The notes beneath the pieces were generated by a model. The model did not search any database. It worked only from the letters and a program-made list of their open reading frames with translations, and was not told where the DNA came from. The position numbers and the translations under genes are program-made. A DNA stretch of 23,638 bases, from assembly GCA_949451265.1 (NCBI GenBank), contig CASTQR010000005.1:1-23638 (forward strand), in the 5' to 3' direction. Numbering within the stretch: the first letter of the stretch is position 1; every line of letters begins with the position of its first letter. This document shows, in pieces, positions 6,577-14,598 of the stretch. This DNA is from an uncultured Eubacteriales bacterium. GTDB taxonomy: Bacteria; Bacillota_A; Clostridia; Oscillospirales; Oscillospiraceae.

Positions 6577-7836
6577 ATGGCAGAAGGCAGACGCGCCGCC
6601 CCCCGGGGGTCAGGCGATTCCAGCCGTTCCCGGCGGGTCAGGCACAGCACCTCCGGCGCCGGCGGCAGCTACAGCGACTACAACCGCCCCGAGCGGGGCC
6701 AGGGCAGCCAGGACCCCGAGCGGCGCCGCCCCCGGCGCTCCTCCCGGCTGAAGCGCAGCCCAGGGGCCCGGATCGCCGGGGCCCTCCTGTACGTCCTGCT
6801 GGTCATCGGCCTGTCCGGCATCCTGGCCACCCTGGGCTGGGTGTGGGCCTGCGACCTGCTGGGGCTGAACAAGGAGGCCGTGTCCGTGGAGATCACCATC
6901 CACGAGGACACCGAGTTCGGCCAGGTGGTGGACACCCTGGAGGAAAAGGGGCTCATCGAGTACAAGTTCCTCTTTAAGCTGTTCTCCTGGTTCACCCACG
7001 CGGAGGGGAAGATCGCCCCCGGCACCTACACCCTGGACACCGGGATGGACTACCGGGCCCTGATCTCCAACATGGGCTCCTCCTCCACCACCCGGAAAAC
7101 CATCGACATCACCATCCCGGAGGGCTACACCATCGACCAGCTCTTTGACCTGCTGGACAAGCGGGGGGTGGCCTCGGCGGACAAGCTGCGGGATATGTCC
7201 GCCAACTGGGACTACGCCTTTGACTGGCTGAAGCCCGTCCCCCTGGGGGACTACCACCGGCTGGAGGGCTACCTGTTCCCGGACACCTATACCTTCGAGA
7301 TGGGGGAGAACCCCAAGTACGTGCTCAACAAGATGCTGGTGAACTTCGATTCCAAGATGGACCAGTATATGGACCGCTTCGCCGGGGAGGGGGAGGACGC
7401 CCCCGCCTACTCCCTCCACGACATCATCACCATCGCCTCCCTCATCGAGAAGGAGACCGACGGCACCAACAACGACGAGCGCAGCGACTACCGCCAGATC
7501 GCCTCCGTCATCTACAACCGCCTGGAGCACCCGGAGGCGGAGACGGTGGGCCTGCTCCAGATCGACGCCACCCTGGTGTACCTCAACGGCGGCAGGGCCC
7601 CCACCGAGGCGGACAAGGCCATCGACTCCCCCTACAACACCTACAAGTACCAGGGCCTGCCCAAGGGGCCCATCGCCAACCCCGGCATGACCTCCCTGCT
7701 GGCGGCCATGAACCCGGACGAGACCAGGTACTATTACTACGCCCTGAACCCGGAGACCAAGCAGCACGAGTACAGCCGCACCCTGGCGGAGCACCAGGCC
7801 AAGCTGAACCAGTTCGCCGCCGCCAACAATGGGTAA
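6577..7836 (+). CDS. mltG: Endolytic murein transglycosylase MltG
   Basis: This 419-residue YceG-like protein cleaves nascent glycan strands at the membrane and so terminates their elongation. The N-terminal 60 residues are basic, disordered and cytoplasmic. A transmembrane helix spans about 66-91, followed by an extracellular LysM-like part and the YceG domain. Signatures are LEGYLFPDTYTF, the catalytic glutamate E291 in IASLIEKET, LLQIDATLVY and the C-terminal GLPKGPIANPGM. AAGGAGTG (6563-6570) fixes the ATG at 6577; the open frame to 6325 has no such site. The 3' end overlaps the U32-family gene by eight bases. Bacillus has mltG (yrrL) just ahead of the U32 genes yrrN/yrrO, which agrees. 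Confidence 0.94.
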   Translation: MAEGRRAAPRGSGDSSRSRRVRHSTSGAGGSYSDYNRPERGQGSQDPERRRPRRSSRLKRSPGARIAGALLYVLLVIGLSGILATLGWVWACDLLGLNKEAVSVEITIHEDTEFGQVVDTLEEKGLIEYKFLFKLFSWFTHAEGKIAPGTYTLDTGMDYRALISNMGSSSTTRKTIDITIPEGYTIDQLFDLLDKRGVASADKLRDMSANWDYAFDWLKPVPLGDYHRLEGYLFPDTYTFEMGENPKYVLNKMLVNFDSKMDQYMDRFAGEGEDAPAYSLHDIITIASLIEKETDGTNNDERSDYRQIASVIYNRLEHPEAETVGLLQIDATLVYLNGGRAPTEADKAIDSPYNTYKYQGLPKGPIANPGMTSLLAAMNPDETRYYYYALNPETKQHEYSRTLAEHQAKLNQFAAANNG

Positions 7837-9040
7837 GCCGGAGCTGCTCTCCCCCGCCGGGGACCGGGAGCGGCTGGACATGGCCCTGGCCTACGGGGCG
7901 GACGCGGTGTACCTGGCGGGGGACGCCTACGGAATGCGGGCCTTCGCCGGCAACTTCGGCCGGGACGGGCTGGCGGACGCGGTGAAAGCCGCCCACGCCA
8001 AGGGGGTGCGGGTGCACGTCACCTGCAACACCCTGGCCCGGAATGGGGAGATCGCCGCCCTGCCGGACTACCTGGAATTTCTGGACGCCATCGGGGCGGA
8101 CGCGGTCATCGCCGCCGGGGTGGACGTGCTGGCCCTGTGCAGGCGGCACGCCCCCCACGTCCAGGTGCATATGTCCACCCAGACCGGGATCACCAACTAT
8201 GAGATGGCGCGGGTGTGGCACGAATTAGGCGCCAGCCGGGTGATTTTGGCCCGGGAGCTGTCCCTGGACGAGGTGGCGGAGATTTGCGCCAAGGCCCCCA
8301 AAGGGCTGGAGGTGGAGTGCTTCGTCCACGGGGCCATGTGTGTGTCCTACTCGGGGCGGTGCCTGCTGTCCAACTATATGACCGGGCGGGATGCCGCCCG
8401 GGGCGCCTGCGCCCAGCCCTGCCGCTACCGGTACTCCCTGGTGGAGGAAAAACGGCCCGGCGAGTATTTCCCCGTGTTTGAGGAAAACGGCGAAACCTTC
8501 ATCCTGAACAGCCGGGACATGTGCATGATCGACCACATCCCCGAGCTGATTGCCGCCGGGGTGGACTCCCTGAAGATCGAGGGGAGGGCCAAGAGCGCCT
8601 ATTACGCCGCCATGACCACCGCCGCCTACCGCCATGCCGTGGACGCGGCGGCGGACGGCAAGCCGCTGGATCCCATCTGGCGGGCGGAGGTGGACAAGGT
8701 GAGCCACCGGCACTACTCCACCGGCTTCTGGTTCGGACAGCCGGGGCAGTACACCGAGGACGCCCGTTACATCCGGGACTGGCAGGTGCTGGCCGTCGTG
8801 AAGGGGTGCGACGGGGAGCGGAACGCCCTGCTGTCCCTGCGGAACAAGTTCGCCGCCGGGGACGAAATTGAGGTGGTTGGGCCGGACCTGCCCGCTTTCC
8901 CCATGACCGCCCCCATGATGGAGGATCTGGACGGCCAGCCCCTGGCGGAGCCCCGGCACCCGCAGATGGAGTTCCGCATGAGGCTGCCCCGCCCGGTGCC
9001 GCCCCTGTCCATCGTCCGGGCCAACCGGCCCAGCTCGTGA
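7829..9040 (+). CDS. U32 family protein, tRNA 5-hydroxyuridine synthesis (TrhP-like)
   Basis: This 403-residue protein is annotated historically as a U32 peptidase. The U32 signature is ECFVHGAMCVSYSGRC (residues 163-178). Four cysteines, C171, C178, C194 and C198, fit the iron-sulfur ligand set of this family. The TIM-barrel-like N-terminus begins ELLSPAGDRERLDMAL. Characterised relatives TrhP (YegQ, YrrN/YrrO) use prephenate for hydroxylation at U34 of tRNA; RlhA does the same for 23S rRNA. Position right after mltG matches Bacillus yrrN/yrrO, favouring TrhP. Only one U32 gene is present here, and no TrmR methyltransferase gene lies between. It is translationally coupled to mltG by an eight-base overlap. 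Confidence 0.88.
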   Translation: MGKPELLSPAGDRERLDMALAYGADAVYLAGDAYGMRAFAGNFGRDGLADAVKAAHAKGVRVHVTCNTLARNGEIAALPDYLEFLDAIGADAVIAAGVDVLALCRRHAPHVQVHMSTQTGITNYEMARVWHELGASRVILARELSLDEVAEICAKAPKGLEVECFVHGAMCVSYSGRCLLSNYMTGRDAARGACAQPCRYRYSLVEEKRPGEYFPVFEENGETFILNSRDMCMIDHIPELIAAGVDSLKIEGRAKSAYYAAMTTAAYRHAVDAAADGKPLDPIWRAEVDKVSHRHYSTGFWFGQPGQYTEDARYIRDWQVLAVVKGCDGERNALLSLRNKFAAGDEIEVVGPDLPAFPMTAPMMEDLDGQPLAEPRHPQMEFRMRLPRPVPPLSIVRANRPSS

Positions 9041-9048
9041 GCAAATCA

Positions 9049-9079
9049 AAACTGCCTGGGCGTGCCGTCCAGGCAGTTT
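9049..9079 (+). terminator. Terminator hairpin after the U32 gene
   Basis: AAACTGCCTGG (9049-9059) pairs perfectly with CCAGGCAGTTT (9069-9079) over nine bases. The stem's own A and T runs make it possibly active in both directions. Confidence 0.65.
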
Positions 9080-9101
9080 CTCAAATGAAGGAGGAATCAC
9101 C

Positions 9102-9584
9102 ATGAGAGAAATGCGCCGGTTCAAGCAGGCATTGACGCCGGACGAGTGCGCCGCTGTCCTGGAACGGAACACCAGCGGGGTGCTGGCCCTCACCGGGGAC
9201 GGGGGGCACCCCTACGCCGTCCCCCTGAGCTACGTGTGGCTGGACGGCAGGGTCTATTTCCACTTCGCCACTGCGGGCCACAAGCTGGACGCCGTCCGGG
9301 CGGACGGCAGGGCCTCCTTCTGCGTCATCGACCAGGACCAGGTCGTGCCGGAGGAGTACACCACCTATTTCCGCTCGGTGATCGTCTTTGGAACCGCCCA
9401 GGTGGTGGACGATCCCGATGAGAAGCGCCGCTCCATTGAGGCGCTGGGCGCCAAGTACCGCCCTGGCTTTGAGGCGGAGCGGGCGGCGGAGATCGACGGC
9501 TCCTGGGATCGGTTTCTCATGGTGCGCCTCACCCCGGAGGAGATCACCGGCAAGCAGGCCCGTGAACTCATGGGGAAGGGCTGA
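9102..9584 (+). CDS. NimA-like pyridoxamine 5'-phosphate oxidase family protein
   Basis: This 160-residue split-barrel flavin-binding protein is of the NimA/NimC type. Visible family segments are GVLALTGDGGHPYAVPLSY near the N-terminus and VYFHFATAGHKLDAV, whose histidines are typical of Nim-like proteins, then the SVIVFGTAQVVDD strand and the PEEITGKQ C-terminus. Some relatives reduce nitroimidazoles and give metronidazole resistance, but most have unknown physiological substrates, so no resistance is claimed. GAAGGAGGAA precedes the ATG at 9102. The gene stands alone between a terminator and a repeat-bearing gap. Confidence 0.88.
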   Translation: MREMRRFKQALTPDECAAVLERNTSGVLALTGDGGHPYAVPLSYVWLDGRVYFHFATAGHKLDAVRADGRASFCVIDQDQVVPEEYTTYFRSVIVFGTAQVVDDPDEKRRSIEALGAKYRPGFEAERAAEIDGSWDRFLMVRLTPEEITGKQARELMGKG

Positions 9585-9643
9585 GCCCCAGGTATGCCGG
9601 GGGGCCGTCCTTGTATATAATTAGGACACACACCCACGCCCTT

Positions 9644-9668
9644 GCCCTTCCCCCTTGTGCGGGAGGGC
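9644..9668. repeat. Degenerate CTTCCCCC-type hairpin
   Basis: GCCCTTCCC (9644-9652) faces GGGAGGGC (9661-9668), similar to the CTTCCCCC/GGGGGAAG modules found at 6052, 10941 and 13194. It lies in the gap before the CDF gene. This is a weak match, probably a remnant. Confidence 0.4.
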
Positions 9669-9711
9669 TGAACCTGTTTCCCTGCGCAATCAATCGATCG
9701 GGGGTTCCGCC

Positions 9712-10872
9712 ATGTTCCAGTTCATCCTGCGCGCCGCCCTGCCCGAGGGGGGCAGCCCCGCCGACCCGGAAGCCCGCCGCCGCTGCGGGCTCACCGCCGG
9801 GGCGGTGGGCATCGCCCTGAACCTGGCCCTGTTCCTGGGGAAGCTCATCGCCGGCTTCCTCACCGGGGCCATCTCCGTCACCGCCGATGCCTTCAACAAC
9901 CTGTCCGACGCCGCCGGTTCGGTGGTGACCCTGGCGGGCTTCCGGATGGCGGGCCAGCGGGCGGACGCGGAGCACCCCTTCGGCCACGGGCGGATGGAGT
10001 ATCTGGCGGGGCTGGCGGTGTCCCTGCTGATCCTGCTGGTGGGGGTGGAGCTGGGCAAGAGCTCCGTGGGCAAGATCCTCCATCCGGAGGCCGCCTCCCT
10101 GACCCCGGCGGCGGCGGCGGTGCTCACCGCCTCCATCGCCGTCAAGCTGTGGATGGGCTGGTTCAATTCCGCCCTGGGGAAGCAGGCCGACTCCGCCGCC
10201 CTGCGGGCCACGGCCCTGGACGCCCGGACGGACGCCCTGGCCACCACGGCGGTGCTGCTGGGGCTGGCCGTCTCCCACTTTACCCACTGGAACCTGGACG
10301 GCTGGCTGGGGCTGGCGGTGGCGGCGTTTATCCTCCGGGCGGGCTGGGGCGCCGCCAAGGACACGGTGGATCCCCTGCTGGGCGCCCAGCCCGACCCGGC
10401 TATGGTGGCGGGCATCGAGGAGCTGATCCTGTCCCACCCCCCGGTGCTGGGCATACACGACCTGGTCATCCACGACTACGGCCCCGGCCGCCGCATGATG
10501 TCCGTCCACGCCGAGGTGCCCGCCGGGAGCGAGCTGGTGGAGATCCACGGCGTCATCGACCACATCGAGCGGGAGCTCATGGAGCGGTTCGGCCTGGAGG
10601 CGGTGATCCATCTGGACCCGGCGGAGCCGGAGGACCCCTACATCCGCCGCCTGCTGTCCCTGGCCTCCCAGGCGGCTCGGGAGCTGGACGGGGCCTCCAC
10701 CATCCATGACCTGCGCCGGACGGCGGAGGGGGCGGTGTCCTTCGATGTGGTGGTGCCCTACGACGTGGCGCTGACGGACGGGGAGGTGCGCGCCGCCCTC
10801 ACCCGGCGGCTGGGGGAGCTGGAACCGGGGGTGGAGCTGGTGATCGGGGTGGACCGGAGCCACGTTCTGTAG
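9712..10872 (+). CDS. Cation diffusion facilitator transporter, likely Mn/Fe type
   Basis: This 386-residue CDF family metal exporter has about six transmembrane helices in residues 28-215, then a cytoplasmic dimerisation domain. The transport-site residues are N62-xxx-D66 in DAFNNLSDA (TM2) and D170-xxx-D174 in LDARTDAL (TM5). Zinc CDFs usually have His and Asp in these places, while NxxxD/DxxxD is typical of Mn or Fe exporters, so Mn2+ (or Fe2+) is inferred. The C-terminal part appears to hold two related metallochaperone-like units (about 225-300 and 320-385), a longer form seen in Clostridia. The start is ATG 9712, with GGGGG at 9700-9704. A lone TATAAT (9616-9621) lies upstream without a recognisable -35. 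Confidence 0.9.
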   Translation: MFQFILRAALPEGGSPADPEARRRCGLTAGAVGIALNLALFLGKLIAGFLTGAISVTADAFNNLSDAAGSVVTLAGFRMAGQRADAEHPFGHGRMEYLAGLAVSLLILLVGVELGKSSVGKILHPEAASLTPAAAAVLTASIAVKLWMGWFNSALGKQADSAALRATALDARTDALATTAVLLGLAVSHFTHWNLDGWLGLAVAAFILRAGWGAAKDTVDPLLGAQPDPAMVAGIEELILSHPPVLGIHDLVIHDYGPGRRMMSVHAEVPAGSELVEIHGVIDHIERELMERFGLEAVIHLDPAEPEDPYIRRLLSLASQAARELDGASTIHDLRRTAEGAVSFDVVVPYDVALTDGEVRAALTRRLGELEPGVELVIGVDRSHVL

Positions 10873-10918
10873 AAATTCACAATTTGCGGTAGAAATTTCC
10901 CGCCCTTTGTTTTATAAT
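10869..10918 (+). promoter_or_regulatory. Promoter with repeated box before the response regulator
   Basis: The -10 box is TATAAT (10913-10918). Seventeen bases upstream is TAGAAA (10890-10895), a 4-of-6 match to the -35 consensus. GTAGAAATT occurs twice as a direct repeat, at 10869-10877 and 10889-10897, exactly 20 bases apart. The second copy overlaps the -35. This layout suggests a binding site for a tandem-binding regulator, possibly the OmpR-type protein encoded downstream. Confidence 0.55.
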
Positions 10919-10940
10919 GGTGGGAACCGCATACGCAAAA

Positions 10941-10964
10941 GCCTTCCCCCCTGTGGCGGAGGGC
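10941..10964. repeat. Degenerate CTTCCCCC-type hairpin in the leader
   Basis: GCCTTCC (10941-10947) pairs with GGAGGGC (10958-10964), with one G-U pair. It lies between the promoter and the response regulator start and resembles the other CTTCCCCC-type intergenic hairpins of the window. Confidence 0.4.
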
Positions 10965-10999
10965 CAAGGAACCCCAGATTGCAGAAAGGGTGTGCTTCT

Positions 11000-11686
11000 A
11001 TGCCCCGCACGATTTTGATTGTGGAGGACGACAAGAACATCGCCGACCTGCTCCGGCTCTACCTGGAGAAGGAGGAGATGACCTGCCACGTGGCGGGGGA
11101 CGGGCTGGCGGGGCTGGAGAAGTTCCAGCAGGTGCAGCCCGACCTGGTGCTGCTGGACATCATGCTGCCGGGGCTGGACGGCTGGGCCGTCTGCCGGAAG
11201 ATCCGGGAGGCCTCCAAAACCCCCATTATCATGCTCACCGCCAAGGGCGAGCTGGAGGACAAGGTGAACGGCCTGGAGATGGGGGCGGACGACTACATCA
11301 CCAAGCCCTTCGAGGCCAAGGAGGTGGTGGCCCGGGTCCACGCCGTCCTGCGCCGCTTCGGGGAGGAGGAGCAGCCGGAAAAGCGCCTCACCTTCGACAA
11401 GCTGGTGGTGAACCTGGACTCCTACGAGCTCTTAGTGGACGGCAAGCGGGTGGACACCCCGCCCAAAGAGCTGGAGCTGCTGTACCATCTGGCCGCCGCC
11501 CCCAACCGGGTGTTCACCCGGAACCAGCTGCTGGACGAGGTGTGGGGCTTCGACTACTTCGGGGACTCCCGGACGGTGGACGTGCACATCAAGCGCCTGC
11601 GGGAGAAATTGGAGGGCGTGTCCGACCGGTGGAGCCTGAAAACCGTGTGGGGCGTGGGCTATAAATTTGAGGTAACAAACCCGTGA
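11000..11686 (+). CDS. OmpR/PhoB-type response regulator
   Basis: This 228-residue protein has a receiver domain (1-120) and a winged-helix DNA-binding domain (about 130-225). The acidic pocket is E9-D10-D11, the phosphoacceptor is D53 in LLDIMLPG, the switch Thr lies in MLTAK, and the conserved lysine is K102 in ITKPF. The DNA-binding part ends in the usual RTVDVHIKRLREKL and WGVGYKFE segments. ATG 11000 is preceded by GAAAGGG. Its stop overlaps the GTG start of the histidine kinase, so the pair forms one two-component system. The upstream direct repeat suggests autoregulation. Stimulus unknown. Confidence 0.94.
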   Translation: MPRTILIVEDDKNIADLLRLYLEKEEMTCHVAGDGLAGLEKFQQVQPDLVLLDIMLPGLDGWAVCRKIREASKTPIIMLTAKGELEDKVNGLEMGADDYITKPFEAKEVVARVHAVLRRFGEEEQPEKRLTFDKLVVNLDSYELLVDGKRVDTPPKELELLYHLAAAPNRVFTRNQLLDEVWGFDYFGDSRTVDVHIKRLREKLEGVSDRWSLKTVWGVGYKFEVTNP

Positions 11687-13107
11687 AAACCATGTATGGG
11701 CGGCAGTTCGCCACCATGGTCAGCATGGTGTTGCTGTCCTTCCTGATGCTGGGGGCCTCCTTCGCCACCCTGAGCTACCAGTACACCATCCGGGAGAAGA
11801 AGGCCACCCTGGACCGGAACGCCCGGGTCATCGCCGACTTCACCTCCAACGCCGTCAATACCGCGGGCGGCGTGGTGTGGCAGACCGCCTCCTTCCAGAG
11901 CTACCTGAACGCCATGGCCACCGTGTCCGACTCCCACGTGCTGGTGGCCACCCCGGACGGCCAGATCCTCTACGCCACCGCCGGGGCCGGGGAGCTCATG
12001 GAGCTGCGCTACCAGCGGGTTCCCCCGGACATGGTGGCGGGGCTGGCCGCCGCCCCCTTCGCGGGCATGACGACCCTGGACGGGCTGTATGACGAGGCCC
12101 GCTACCTGGTGGGCATGGCCGTCACCGACGGCGCGGGCGGGGACATCCAGGGGCTGGTGCTGGTGTCCTCCTCCGCCTCCAACATCAGCGGCATGTGGCA
12201 GGACCTGTCCGCCATCCTGCTGGTGACGGCGCTGGCCGTGGTCCTCATCGCCGCCATCATCAGCTCCGTCACCAGTATGCGCCAGTCCCAGCCCATCAAG
12301 GAGATCGCCGCCGCCGCCCGGCAGTTCGGCCTGGGCGAGCTGGACGTGCGGGTGGACGTGGGCCCCCGGCGGGACGAGGTGGGGGAGCTGGCGGAGGCGT
12401 TTAACGCCATGGCCGACTCCCTGTCCAAGAGCGAGCAGCGGCGGACGGAGTTCGTTGCCAACGTGTCCCACGAGCTGAAAACCCCCATGACCACCATCGC
12501 CGGCTTCGCCGACGGCATCCTGGACGGCACCATCCCCCCGGAGCAGGAGCGGCACTACTTGCAGATCATCTCCTCCGAGACCCGGCGGCTGTCCCGGCTG
12601 GTGCGCTCCATGCTGGACCTGTCCCGGCTCCAGTCCGACGAACGGGCGGCCCAGCAGCAGTTTGACATCGGCGAAACCCTGCTGCGCACGTTAGTCACCC
12701 TGGAGGACAAGGTGAACGCGAAGGCCCTGGAGGTGGATCTCCAGCTCCCCGACGATCCGGTGCCCGTGTGGGGGGATCAGGACGCCATCACCCAGGTGTG
12801 CTACAACCTGCTGGACAACGCCATCAAGTTCTCCAGGGAGGGGGGCGTGCTGGGGGCGTCCGTGACGGTGAAGGGCCCCAAGGCCACCATCACCATCAGC
12901 AACCAGGGGGACACCATCCCGGAGGAGGAGCAGTCCCTGGTGTTCGACCGGTTCCACAAGACCGACCACTCCCGCTCCGCCGACCGGGACGGGGTGGGGC
13001 TGGGGCTGTATATCGTCAAAACCATCCTCAACAGCCACAAGGAGAACATCACCTGCACCAGCGGGGATGGGGTGACGAAATTTGTCTTTACCCTCACCAG
13101 GGCGTGA
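11683..13107 (+). CDS. Sensor histidine kinase, partner of the preceding regulator
   Basis: This 474-residue membrane kinase has TM1 at about 11-31, an extracytoplasmic sensor segment of about 143 residues (32-174), TM2 at about 175-196, HAMP at about 197-248, HisKA with H263 in VSHELKTP, and an HATPase domain. The N box is NLLDNAIKF. The G1 box is altered (SNQGDTIP in place of the usual DxGxGI), while G2 GVGLGLYIVK is intact. This altered G1 form recurs, from memory, in a group of clostridial kinases, so loss of activity is not inferred. The start is GTG 11683, with GAGG (11669-11672) upstream; ATG 11692 is an alternative. Confidence 0.93.
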   Translation: MKTMYGRQFATMVSMVLLSFLMLGASFATLSYQYTIREKKATLDRNARVIADFTSNAVNTAGGVVWQTASFQSYLNAMATVSDSHVLVATPDGQILYATAGAGELMELRYQRVPPDMVAGLAAAPFAGMTTLDGLYDEARYLVGMAVTDGAGGDIQGLVLVSSSASNISGMWQDLSAILLVTALAVVLIAAIISSVTSMRQSQPIKEIAAAARQFGLGELDVRVDVGPRRDEVGELAEAFNAMADSLSKSEQRRTEFVANVSHELKTPMTTIAGFADGILDGTIPPEQERHYLQIISSETRRLSRLVRSMLDLSRLQSDERAAQQQFDIGETLLRTLVTLEDKVNAKALEVDLQLPDDPVPVWGDQDAITQVCYNLLDNAIKFSREGGVLGASVTVKGPKATITISNQGDTIPEEEQSLVFDRFHKTDHSRSADRDGVGLGLYIVKTILNSHKENITCTSGDGVTKFVFTLTRA

Positions 13108-13112
13108 GCAGA

Positions 13113-13210
13113 AAGCCTCCCCCACAGGGGGCGGCGCTTGCCAGTGGCAAGCGTCCATCGCCGCCCATCGCCGTGTGCCACCGGCACACACCGCCCCCCT
13201 CAGGGGGGAA
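13113..13210. repeat. Intergenic multi-hairpin repeat
   Basis: Four hairpins in a row: CCCCC-aca-GGGGG near 13120, CGCTTGCC-agt-GGCAAGCG (13135-13153), GTGTGCC-acc-GGCACAC (13173-13189) and CCCCCC-tca-GGGGGG (13194-13208). The three-base-loop design matches the array at 5941-6080. It fills the gap between the kinase and the protease genes and could reduce, but not clearly stop, read-through. Confidence 0.65.
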
Positions 13211-13239
13211 GTCTTAGCTCCTTGAACGGAGGTATTCCC

Positions 13240-14535
13240 ATGGATAACTATTTATCCTCCCGCTGGCCCCAGGGCCCCGGCGTCCCTCCGCCCCCGGTGC
13301 CGGGGCCGGAGGCCTTCCGCCGCCCCGCCCCCGTCCGGCGGAAGCGCTCCCCCCGCCGCTGGGTGATCCCGGCGGTGTGTATCCTGCTGTGCGTGGCCCT
13401 GCTGGGCGGGATCTGCTTCTGGGCGGTGAACGGGCTGGCGGCCCTGCTGGCGGACGTGGAGTTCCGGGACCCCTTCGGCGATCCGCCCCGCACCAGCTGG
13501 CAGCTCCCGGAGAAGCCCAGCGGCTGGACAACCGACGACCTGCCCTGGGGGGAGCCCGACCCGTCGGTGGCGCTGTCTGTGGAGCCCATAGCCGAGGCGG
13601 CCCTGTCCGGGCGGGAGGTGCACCAGAAGGTGCTGCCCAGCATCGTCTACGTGGAGGCCGAGGCCAAGGACGGCCTGGGGGTTTTCTCCGGCACCGGGGT
13701 GGTGGTGACCCAGGACGGCTACGTGCTGACCAACTACCACATCATTGAGGAGACGGACAAGATCCAGGTCATGCTCCTCACCGACCGGGGCCGGAAGCTG
13801 TACCCCGCCCAGGTCATCGGCTTTGACCAGGGCTTTGACATCGCCGTGCTGAAGTTCGGCGGGGAGGGGCTGGGCCTCACCCCCGCCCGGCTGGGGGACT
13901 CCGACCAGCTGGCGGTGGGCGACCCGGTGTACGCCGAGGGGAACCCCCTGGGCTACCTGACGGGCACCATGACCGAGGGCATCGTGTCCGCCCTGGACCG
14001 GGAGAGCGAGGTGGACAGCGACGGCATGGGTATGATCCAGACCTCCGCCGCCCTGAACCCTGGCAACTCCGGCGGGGCCCTGGTGAATGGCCAGGGGCAG
14101 GTGGTGGGCATCACCTCCGCCAAGATCACCGGCCTCATGCGGGAGCGGGGCGAGAGCCTGGAGGACGCGGCGGTGCTGGAGAACATCGGCCTCGCCCTGC
14201 CCATCTCCGACATCCTCCCCTTTGTGAACCGGATTCTGGCCACCGGAAGGAGCTGGCGGCCCTCCATCGGCATCACCTGCTTCGAGGCCGCGGCGGACGG
14301 ACGGAGCGGCCTCCAGGTGAAGGAGGTGGAGAAGGACGTGCCCGCCAAGGCGGCGGGGCTGCGGCCTGGGGACCTCATCGTCCAGGCCAACGGCCAGCCC
14401 ACGTCCACCCTGGCGGAGCTGCGCCGGGCCATCTACCGGAGCGGGATGGAGGGCGAGTTCCACTGCGTCGTGGTGCGGGGCGGCGCGGAGGTTCCCGTGA
14501 GCTTTGCCCTGGTGGATAAGCTGGACGAATCCTGA
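13240..14535 (+). CDS. HtrA/DegP-type membrane serine protease with PDZ domain
   Basis: This 431-residue protein has a Pro/Arg-rich cytoplasmic N-terminus (1-44), one membrane anchor (about 45-70), a trypsin-like domain (about 130-330) and a C-terminal PDZ domain (about 335-430, with KAAGLRPGDLIVQANG). The catalytic triad is visible: H167 in TNYHII, D200 in FDIAVLKF and S277 in NPGNSGGAL. HtrA proteases degrade or refold damaged exported proteins at the outer face of the membrane. CGGAGGT (13228-13234) fixes the ATG at 13240; the longer frame runs through the repeat and is rejected. The protease follows a two-component pair, as in the Bacillus CssRS-HtrA secretion-stress arrangement, which suggests regulation by that system. 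Confidence 0.94.
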   Translation: MDNYLSSRWPQGPGVPPPPVPGPEAFRRPAPVRRKRSPRRWVIPAVCILLCVALLGGICFWAVNGLAALLADVEFRDPFGDPPRTSWQLPEKPSGWTTDDLPWGEPDPSVALSVEPIAEAALSGREVHQKVLPSIVYVEAEAKDGLGVFSGTGVVVTQDGYVLTNYHIIEETDKIQVMLLTDRGRKLYPAQVIGFDQGFDIAVLKFGGEGLGLTPARLGDSDQLAVGDPVYAEGNPLGYLTGTMTEGIVSALDRESEVDSDGMGMIQTSAALNPGNSGGALVNGQGQVVGITSAKITGLMRERGESLEDAAVLENIGLALPISDILPFVNRILATGRSWRPSIGITCFEAAADGRSGLQVKEVEKDVPAKAAGLRPGDLIVQANGQPTSTLAELRRAIYRSGMEGEFHCVVVRGGAEVPVSFALVDKLDES

Positions 14536-14538
14536 GAG

Positions 14539-14584
14539 ACGGCAGACAGGGGCGGCCCCCACCCAACGGGGCCGCTCCTGCCGT
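14539..14584 (+). terminator. Strong hairpin between the htrA-like gene and birA
   Basis: GCGGCCCC pairs with GGGGCCGC, extended outward by AGGG/TCCT and ACGGC/GCCGT with a small bulge. No T-run follows and the birA ribosome site AAGGAGGA begins at once, so it may act as a processing or attenuating hairpin, not a full terminator. Confidence 0.45.
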
Positions 14585-14598
14585 AAGGAGGAATGGAC

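Noticed and set aside
9593..9621. Promoter before the CDF transporter
   Set aside because: TATAAT is perfect at 9616-9621, but nothing resembling a -35 lies 16-18 bases upstream and no extended -10 is present. It is mentioned under the gene only.
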